From NCBI GenBank assembly GCA_039707465.1, contig CM077644.1, positions 100,301,875 through 100,365,874 of the forward strand: a DNA stretch of 64,000 nt, in the 5' to 3' direction. The notes below the pieces were generated by a model, which did no database searches, was not told the DNA's origin, and saw only the letters and a program-made list of their open reading frames with translations. This stretch comes from Rhabdophis nuchalis (taxonomy: Eukaryota > Chordata > Lepidosauria > Squamata > Natricidae). Shown here in pieces: positions 56,000 to 64,000 of the stretch. The translations under genes were made by a program, and so were the position numbers. Position 1 is the first letter of the stretch, and the number at the start of each line of letters is the position of its first letter.

Positions 56000-57655
56000 T
56001 ATTAAGCTGTATGTATATATGAATTGATCCCATGTTACTTTTTAATTTTCTTATCTAGAGTAAAGAGCGCTTCTCTTTTTGTATTTGTACTTTTTATGAA
56101 CTTCTTCCACTGTTTTTACCTATTTTATAATCTGTCTTGAATGTTCAGTTGCAGCAAAAATGGAATCTAAAATTAAGTAATAAATAATAAATCAGGCTAC
56201 TTTGAATGTGACGTCTGTAGCATGAAAAGTCATTCTATCATACGGTATGTCTGTTCCCCTTCCAGACAATGTGCCCTAAATGTTGACCTAAGTTTTAACA
56301 ATTATTTTAAAACTTTTTTTTTACAACGTTAAATGAATTGGATGACAAGCCTGTATGTGTCACAAATTTACAATTTGTAGATAAGAACAACCTGGAAAGA
56401 AAAAGCTCCTGGGTGCTATTGAATGAAGAGATAATTATAAGGTAGTTAAAATGTAAAGTTAAATGCAGCAACTGAAATGTACATAATGAACAACTATTAT
56501 TGTTTTTATGCTTCATCTGCTTACAAAATTATCATGCAAGACAGCTGCATGAAGGCGATAGTTATATCATCCAGACTCATGTCTGCACCAAAGTAACCCC
56601 AATAGAATCCTAGCATTGTGCTGTTAGTTGTTAGTTTGTACCTTGAAAGACGGATTTTGTTGTATGATGCATTATGAAACCTCAAGGTAAGAATACAGGC
56701 TCGGGAAACATTGAGCAGAATAAGCAGATATGTCTTAGGGAGGGTGGGAAATATGATAGAGACTAAAGACCCAGACCATCATAACCTTTATAAAGTCTTA
56801 TTTAGTTCTTGTATTATTTCGCAACTGCTGAATAAGAACCTATATGCCATATTCTGTGAAAAATCCAGAAAAAAACTTCGGAGTAGTTCCTTCCTCCAAT
56901 AAGAAGCCATAGAAAATTAGAATGAAAGATTCATGCATCTGTGCTAGAAATAATAGCCTACAATAAAAGCATAGTGTAAATTATTACTTGGGTTCAGTTA
57001 TTATAGGATATTATTGTTTCATAGTCAAGGTTTTTATTTATGATCAACAATCACCATTTCTTTTTCTTTCTTTCTTTTTTTAAAAAAGCTCATATACATC
57101 AATAAAATAGCACTTCACTGTGGTTTTCATAATGTAATACTTCATTTTCACTGTAGCTTCACTAACATTAGTGTGTAGACAATGGATTTTTTTTATCGGA
57201 AAGAAGAAACTTAACCTATATCCATTCTGCTTGAAAACTGAGATATTGGGGCAAAATATAACTTTTACAAAGATTCTTATAAAAGTTTTAATAACATTGT
57301 TGTGTTGATTCATATGGGTAAGTGAACTCAGCAAGTGACATATCTACCTGCAGAAGTATATTATAGAAAAGAATATATTGTGCCGTGCCCTGAAAGATTA
57401 TTTTCTTAATTAAGGAAAGGTGAATGCATAGTGCCTAGAAGCCATTGGTTTTTGAATTATTATTTCTTTGGAAAGCCTTACAACCCCTGCTTTCCTACTC
57501 AGAGTTTCAGTTGACATTCATTCAGATATTCCAATTTAGCCTTGGGATTAACCTGTTCCCATTCAATGGAAATAAGGAATTCTATTAAAAGCTGATATGG
57601 CATTAGTTTTCATTCAGTTGGTGTTTCCTATAGTGCTCATCTGCCAGACTTAGGG
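56000..57655. other. No gene or recognised repeat
   Basis: AT-rich single-copy-like sequence. A short frame at 56711-56902 has no family signature. Confidence 0.35.
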
Positions 57656-57782
57656 CAATGATAGTGAACCTTTTGCAGGTTGGCATGTCAAAAATTAAGG
57701 AAATGACTAACTTAGCACTGCTTGTTTGTCACACAAGCGCACGCACGCACGCACGCACACACACAGACAAACAAACAAAAAG
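57656..57782. repeat. hAT-like end fragment and (CACG)n/(AC)n microsatellite
   Basis: CAATGATAGTGAACCTTTTGC resembles the start of the CAGTGATGGCGAACC family. GCACGCACGCACGCACAC and CAAACAAACAAA follow at about 57737-57780. No right end was found. Confidence 0.5.
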
Positions 57783-57789
57783 AGAAGCA

Positions 57790-59600
57790 ATTCTCTATAT
57801 ATTCATTTATTTTTAGAAATTCAAAATTAAGGCAGCTCCAGATTGCACGAGGCTTTTTTTCTTGAAGGCATTTATATATTCATGGTATTATTTCCAAATT
57901 CCCATAAAATGGAATAGCAGTCCCAGATTTTTAAAAGTATTATCTGTTCAATTCAATTCCATCTTTCCTTCCCCCACCCCTGCAAATAACTTTTTAAAAA
58001 AACCAGTGGAATTGATAACTATTTTGTTTTGGGTCACTGTGAATGGTCACTCAACAAATTGTTGTAAACCAAAGATTACCCGTATTGTTATTTTTGGCTG
58101 TTCTTTCCATCTGTTGCCCAAGGCCTCAGTCTGCTCAAAGGCAGGCACTCAGTGCTGTAGATCATGCTGCACATCTAGTATATATTTGAATGCTTACCCC
58201 AGCACGTCAGTTGTAAATACAATACCTGTCCTAAAGGTAAAAATAATTTCCCTTTCTATGACTCCCTGTGAGAAGGGAATGTAGTAATAGTTCTCCTTGA
58301 TGTGTGCTTCAAAATTCCATTCTGTAAAGGATCTTTTTTTTTAAAAAAAAATCAACCTGGAGTGCATTTATATTAGCCTTGCCACTGTGGCAAATGCTGT
58401 ACCTCAAAAAAAAAAAAAAGTGTTTTTTACCTCACATTTGTTAACCTATTCACATCATTTCTATAATAGGATCTAAATCTAGCTATAAGAAAGGCAATCA
58501 TGCCCACAGAGTTAAGGACTGTCAGGGCTCCTACTATACTTTCTACAATCTATAACCCCACAATAAAAATGTACTTGAAACTCCAAATTCACAAACACAT
58601 TTCAAATAACTATACTCCCTCCCCCCTCCCCCACTCTGCTTTAACATTTTAAAATATTGTAGTTTATTCAATCCCTCTATGTTTCCATGATGGTTTTGCA
58701 AAAAAAAAAAAAAAAAGGAAGGCAGATTTGTTGAGGGCAGGAAAAAAGTAAAAGAAACATTTCCCAGAAATCCAGTCCATCAAAAATATGTTTGCAATAA
58801 TGTCTAATTGAAAACAGTGGAAAGGAATTTCCTAAACATTCAATTTAATCCAGTAGTTTGATTCCATAATAAGAAACCATAGTATTGCTTCTGGCTGTGA
58901 AAAGATAACATTAGAAGAATAACGGAGCAGCGGATTTTTAATACCCAACTGCCTTTTCTTAACCAGGGCAGTTTTTGTGTCTCTCTTTCTCCCATTTTCT
59001 TTCCGAATGTCATCTATCTGTTAAAACCTTTGGGAAGCTATTTCATCAGCCAGCTCAAGACTGGATAGACTCAATCCTGAAACCATATGGGAGAATGAAG
59101 TGTTTGGATCCAAGATGGACTCCAGGAATTTTTGAAAATTTTATTGAATATCTCTGCTTCAATTGTCCCTTTCCTCTGTTTAAAGTAATGGCACTTCCAC
59201 ATCAAAACAGACATTGGACGGAGTAGAATTATGCTATAACATGCAACAAATTGCAAACACATTGATTTCAATTGGATTAAGATTTAATTAGCTGCTAGTT
59301 TGTTATGCCCAAATTGCATTTTCCACAGAAAAAAATATAGTTTATAGGATATTAAGTTATTACTGGAGTTCTTTCAAAGGAAGATGAAAAAATAACCCAC
59401 TCTTTTCATTTAAATACGCCTACATTTTCCCCTTTACATCTTTATAATAGCAAAGAAAAATGTTTTACTTTCTGTCAGAGATATTTGTATATCAGCCATC
59501 AAAGAACTATTGATTTTATCTAGAAAACAGGTTATTGCGTATGTCCAATAGCTAAATTTTCATTTAAAAAAATATATGACTCCTCTAGTCGCTGCAGTGC
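57790..59600. other. No gene; small MITE remnant
   Basis: 58040-58085 (TGGTCACTCAACAAATTGT, AACCAAAGATTACCCGTA) is a fragment of the CAGGTAGTCCTC MITE family. A plus frame at 58975-59226 (83 codons) lacks splice ends or a recognised domain. Long A runs lie at 58408-58420 and 58700-58716. Confidence 0.35.
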
Positions 59601-59639
59601 TAAAAAGACATCGCTAAGGTCCAGTATTGTGTCATAAAC

Positions 59640-60000
59640 TATCTCCCTCCCCCTAAAGATGGAGTTATCAGCATTTACTTAATAGCTGTCACCAGGATTT
59701 GAAGGTCAGTGATCCATGAACTAAACATCCTTTAAGAAGCCCTGAATGTATTACTTGAGGGTGACTACAAATAAACTGTAAGTCTATTGAGCAGATAATT
59801 GCGTATTTATATAATGGGTTGTAATAGAAATTACAGTCCGTTATGTGAACTCTCAAAAATGTACATGGTGGTTTTTTTGTTTTGTTTTTTAAAAAGCCCC
59901 TTTCTTAAAAGGATGTTATGAGCCTTGTCTGGCGCCTTTTGACCTGAAAGGCAATGAATCAGCTGCTTGTTTCACAAGACACTGCTCTAATAATAATAAA
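59640..60000. other. Candidate conserved non-coding block
   Basis: A repeat-free stretch with AGCAGATAATTGCGTATTTA, GGCGCCTTTTGACCTGAAA and CAATGAATCAGCTGCTTG, which contain homeodomain-, nuclear-receptor- and E-box-like cores. No open frame. Based on texture only. Confidence 0.2.
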
Positions 60001-60077
60001 AAATTAGGGAACATAGAAAAATAATATTGAAGTCCTATGACCCACTGTTCCATTTGAATGCCATTAAGATATACCCT

Positions 60078-60403
60078 CGGGGACTCGGTGGCTCAGTGAC
60101 TAAGATGCTGTGCTTGTTGATCATAAAGATCGGTGGTTCAGCGGTTTGAATCCCTAGTGCTGCGTAACGGAGTGAGCTCCTGTTACTTGTCCCAGCTTTT
60201 GCCAACCTAGCAGTTCAAAACCACGTAAAAATAGGAACCACCTTTGGTGGGAAGGTAATAGCGTTCTGTGCGCCTTTGGCATTTAGTCATGCTGTCCACA
60301 TGACCCTGGAGAGTCTTCGGCTTTGAAACGGACATGAGCGCCACCCCCTGGAGGTGGGAATAACTAGCACATATATGCGAGGAGAACCTTTATCTTTACC
60401 TTT
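60078..60403 (+). mobile_element. tRNA-derived SINE (second family)
   Basis: Head GGTGGCTCAGTGACTAAGAT, B-box-like GCGGTTTGAATCCC, body CTGTTACTTGTCCCAGC and GGTGGGAAGGTAATAGCG, end GAGAACCTTTATC. It continues without a break into a linker and MITE, matched in reverse at 32260-32752. Confidence 0.82.
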
Positions 60404-60863
60404 AAGATACATCTATATGGATTTGCCATATGCCCCCAATGTTCATCAGCTTTAGTAGTGTAAACAGCATCTTCTGGTATCCTTGGGACATTCCTACAGG
60501 TAGTCCTCGACTTACAACAATTCATTTAGTGACCGTTCAAAGTTAAAAAGCACCAAGAAAGTGAGATGACCATTTTTCACACTTATGACCATTGCAGTAT
60601 GTGATCAAAATTCAGATACTTGGCAACTGGCTCATATTTATGATGGTTGCAGTGCCCTGGGGTCATGTGAACAACGCCTTTTGAGAGTTTCTGACAAGCA
60701 AAATTCCGACAAGCCAGATACACTTAACTATGTTGCTAACTTAATAACTGCAGTGATTTACTTAACAACTGTGGCAAGAAAAGTCATAAAATGGCTTAAC
60801 AAATGCCTTGCTTAGCAACAGAAATTTTGGGCTCAATTGTGGTCGTAAGTCAAGGACTACCTG
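60404..60863 (+). mobile_element. Linker plus full-length TA-flanked MITE
   Basis: The linker 60404-60496 (ATGGATTTGCCATATGCCCC, AGCATCTTCTGGTATCC) is shared only with the 32-kb composite here. The MITE runs 60497-60863 from CAGGTAGTCCTCGACTTAC to GTAAGTCAAGGACTACCTG, with TA on the left and TC on the right. Long inverted ends, no frame. Confidence 0.8.
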
Positions 60864-60867
60864 TCTT

Positions 60868-61010
60868 TGTTTTATTTCTATATCGCCGCTTTTCCCAGAG
60901 GACCCCAAAGTGGATTAAAATAAAAGAGATTTTATTTTAAAAGCATCACAACAAAAGCATGCATGCTTCAAACAATCAATGCAAAAATTAAAACAGGTGT
61001 CATGTTTGAA
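60868..61010 (-). mobile_element. Possible L2 3' remnant
   Basis: TTTCTATATCGCCGCTTTTCC, GAGGACCCCAAAGTGG and A-rich text echo the reversed L2 3' end. Low certainty. Confidence 0.4.
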
Positions 61011-61079
61011 ACAAAAACAATAGAAAAGCAAAAGAACCTACCAAGCAAATTTAAAGCCATTTTAGTTCTGGAGAGCTGA

Positions 61080-62875
61080 TGATCTCATAATGCATGGATC
61101 TATGCAGGTGTTTCCATTCATATTTGTCACTTTGTCTATTTCGTCTGGGTAATCTAGGGAATAGAAAAAGACAATGTTGTCATGTGTTTGCTTATGAATT
61201 TTATACTCCATGTTTCATTCAGGAGCTCTAGGCAACAGATCTATTTCTTCCCACGACAACACCCCTGTGATGTAGATCAAGCTGAGAGAGAAAGATTGGC
61301 CGAGTCGCAGAGTAGGTTTTTTAGTTAACAACAGAGAACAAACTGGGTGTCACCGTTCCTACTGTCCCATAAGATTAGCCAAAGATTTGAAAAATAAGGT
61401 TGCAGACCTAGACATGACTTTCTGAGTGCATATTCACATTAAGCTCAGTGGGCATTCATTCTGATTAGAAAGATAAAAGATTTATCTGCAAAGAACATGA
61501 CTCATGGCCCAGAATGTTTAAATATTAGGTTTTTGTGAATTAGAAATTAACTGGAAACTTCATATTCATGCTTTTTCCAAGTGCTAAATCTTAATCGAGT
61601 ACCCACCTGTCCATCAACACCTGGAAGGGATAATCTTTGGAATAAAGTCTTGCAAGAATGGGGAAATCTATAAAAGACCAGCTACTACCATTTCCATCTA
61701 ATGCTTTTCCAATGTTTGAAAAGCATCAGCTAATTTGTAACATGGATGGCCCACCGCAGGTGCCACTGCCCCCAATCTAAAGTTTCCAGCTTTCAATAAT
61801 GTCTTTCTCAGTGGCTTGCTGAGCATGAGACTACTGTGGAATGGAAAAAGGATGACTGTTTTCCTGCTGTTTTTCCACTGTCCATACCACAGTTGTGGAG
61901 AAGGGGAGCTCTTGAAGGTTGCCACTGTAAACACCTTAATCAATAAGGCTCCATGAGAACAGTGGACCTAAGAGGCTAACATCTAATGAAACATTTCAGG
62001 AAAAAATAAACTTAAAATGCTATGATTTAGATTACAGCTCAAAACAACTATTTGATTCTAGCAGTAGGCACAGTAAATTCTGCAGACACTAATAAACTCA
62101 TTGTTGAATAAATGTTCACGGCTATGCATGTAAATTCACATTTATGGATTAGACTAAAAGTGAAGAGATGGATCAAATGTGACATAGATCTATCAGATAA
62201 TTAAAGAGAAACTTTAAGTGAAATGAAAGAACTATATCAATGTGACAAACGGATGACCATAACTTGCCATGCCTCCTAAGGAACCTTCAACCCTCATAAG
62301 TGTGAGAAAAAATCAACAAGAACTTAGTCAATAGAGATAATTTATATTTGATAATTAGGAGTAAACTATCAGTATTCAAATAATATTGAACTGACTTTGA
62401 AGTAACAATTGGTTAGAAGCAAGAGGCCATCTACAGACTCTACCCTTGAGATTCCCAAATATGCAAACATATAAAAAGTTAAAAAATTTCATGAATGCAA
62501 GTTATTTGAAAGATTCAAACTGAGGATTCATTAATTTTGGAGATGGTGTATTATGGACGGCTTTAAGGTCCTCTGAGTAATTCGAGTTGCAGATTTATAA
62601 AATAAAATGAGCATTGACTAACAGCATTAAATTTAATTTTGCTGTACTTACAGAATACACAATCACAAGTATCCTTGGACTATTCTAGCACTTATCCTTT
62701 TGTGCGTTATTTTAAATGTCGTAAAAATATGATTGTAATTCAGGTTAGCCTTTGCCCATTATTACTTATTTCAGACTTAAATATTTGCTGTTCATAAATA
62801 GTTAAGTGTTGCAGAAATAAAGGGAGTCATATTTAGCAAGGGGGAAAAAATCTCCCCTCTTATACTGGCTTAAAC
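61080..62875. other. No gene or recognised repeat
   Basis: AT-rich sequence. The minus frame at 61698-61943 (81 codons) has two internal near-repeats (LSKPLRKTLLK and FQTLEKH-like text) but no recognised domain. Confidence 0.35.
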
Positions 62876-62879
62876 TGCT

Positions 62880-64000
62880 CAACCATACATGATGTTTGCT
62901 GCTGACAGTATTATTCCTAAGAGCTTAGACGAAAAGTGTATTGCTTGTTATCACCTCTTCAAGAATTCTTCTGCAGACCTTATTTTTTGGAATGGTTCCA
63001 AGAGCAGCCTTATAGACTATGTAATTGTATCTGGAAATCTTCTGCACTTTCTTGATCATTTCAAAGTTTTCCCCAAGTTGATAATGATCACTCCAAATTT
63101 ATTAGCCTTACTTCGACAAATCCCCATCAAATTAATGCACCAATGTGTAATATTTTCCCAACTAGCGATGATATAGTAATCCTCTTGAGGATATCCATCG
63201 GACTCAAGAGAGCTTAGGACAGTTTTGCACATCACTGTAAAGATAACCAGGCTGGAAATCAACTACACTAAAACTAAAACCATGGCACTTGCAAATCAGC
63301 CCCCCAAAGCACTCCTGGTCTATTAACAACCATGCCATTCAACAAATGCAATGTTATATATACCTGGGGTAATCCTCCAGGCTAAAGGAAATAAAAGGGC
63401 CCATGCTAATGACATTTCAAAAAATGCACAGCGGAATACAGCAGTTATTTCAAGATTTCAACATTCCAGAGAATGTCAACATATACTTGCAGCCACTAAG
63501 CTTTTGTCCCCAGGTCTTCACTGCACATGGAGGCTGGAATAGTGAGAAAGGAGACTAGAATATGTTACAGGACTGGCTGAAGCACATTTCCATATAGGCT
63601 TAATTCCACAGACATTAGGAGACAAATTTTAAGTGAGTGGAAACAACCAGTTTATGACAAGCTCTCTCCCCCAGAACTTTTCCTTACTTCCTTACTGTCT
63701 GCAAGCAGGGACAACATCCAAACTACATTTATTTGACATAGATTGTCAAACGGATACTGGTAATACTACTCAGCTCCCCATGGTGGATAGCTTGAGATAC
63801 AATCCGGCATCAGCTATGAATTACCACACAGCTTAACATTTGAAACCAGACCCTTAACCTTAGTCCAATGTAATGCTGTTCCTTTAGCACGTTTGACTGG
63901 ATGATACAAAAAGATACCTTACCCTTTACAAATATATCCCTGAGATTCGGGACAAGTCAAAACTATTGAACGTGTCCTTATGCAATGCCAGTTTTATTTA
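62880..64000 (+). pseudogene. Ancient non-LTR retrotransposon ORF relict (R4/Dong-like?)
   Basis: Plus-strand pieces in order: LIFWNGSKSSLIDYVIVS (63000 region, end of an AP endonuclease domain), then SDDIVILLRISIGLKRAL and LEINYTKTKTMA (about 63160-63290, the RT catalytic YADD region with Tyr-Ala altered), YLGVILQAKG (about 63360) and, at the very edge, KTIERVLMQCQFYL (about 63955-64000), which resembles the C-terminal ETVEHVLLHCPFY zinc-knuckle segment of R4/Dong-type LINEs. Frames shift repeatedly, and the RT fingers and palm between endonuclease and catalytic motif appear largely deleted. It continues beyond the window. Confidence 0.55.

Overview
The window reads as non-coding nuclear DNA of a squamate reptile, most probably a snake. 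I find no intact host gene, no rRNA or tRNA gene and no CRISPR array. The lineage call rests on the repeats: Bov-B (RTE) LINE sequence, a Sauria-type SINE whose tail resembles the Bov-B 3' end, CR1 LINE pieces with AGAATAG-type 3' ends next to an (AATAG)n array, abundant L2 LINE tails with the GCCGCCCTGGGTCC-like end, an L1 ORF2 relict, tRNA-derived SINEs and many short hAT-type elements. Microsatellites are frequent and often sit inside or at the end of a mobile element.

Layout. 0-4.2 kb: two hairpin-plus-microsatellite modules, then a minus-strand Helitron (1303-3684) holding a 1 kb polypyrimidine array, then a TA-flanked MITE. 5-9.5 kb: degraded L2, a nearly full-length L1-like element that encodes only ORF1 (5757-7761), two hAT MITEs and a possible host exon with good splice signals (8735-9011). 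11-13.4 kb: Sauria SINE, then a Bov-B fragment interrupted by three different hAT MITEs. 14.5-18 kb: a palindromic hAT MITE, an L2 fragment and a 98% identical inverted repeat. 22.6-25.8 kb: a 5'-truncated L1 ORF2. 27-31 kb: CR1 pieces, one carrying a palindromic hAT MITE. 32-34.8 kb: SINE-MITE composite, a second ORF1-only L1-like copy with a 19-bp target duplication, and a microsatellite-bearing hAT MITE. 37.5-41.2 kb: a hAT MITE and a plus-strand Helitron (39873-41136). 42.8-51.7 kb: SINE, MITEs, a long L2 (about 45.8-47.76 kb), another L2 piece and a hAT copy. 53-56 kb: two more hAT MITEs and the (AATAG)n tract. 60-61 kb: SINE-linker-MITE composite, repeated in inverted orientation at 32 kb. 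62.9-64 kb: an old LINE relict, possibly R4/Dong-like, running off the window.

How the parts relate: the window records layered insertion. At least eleven hAT-type MITEs in six sequence groups carry recognisable 8-bp target duplications, so a hAT transposase must have been supplied elsewhere in the genome. The two ORF1-only elements must have borrowed the reverse transcriptase of another L1. The Helitrons and one hAT MITE family carry expanded simple repeats. The single-copy stretches show no genes I recognise; a few have the texture of conserved regulatory DNA, but this cannot be shown without alignment.
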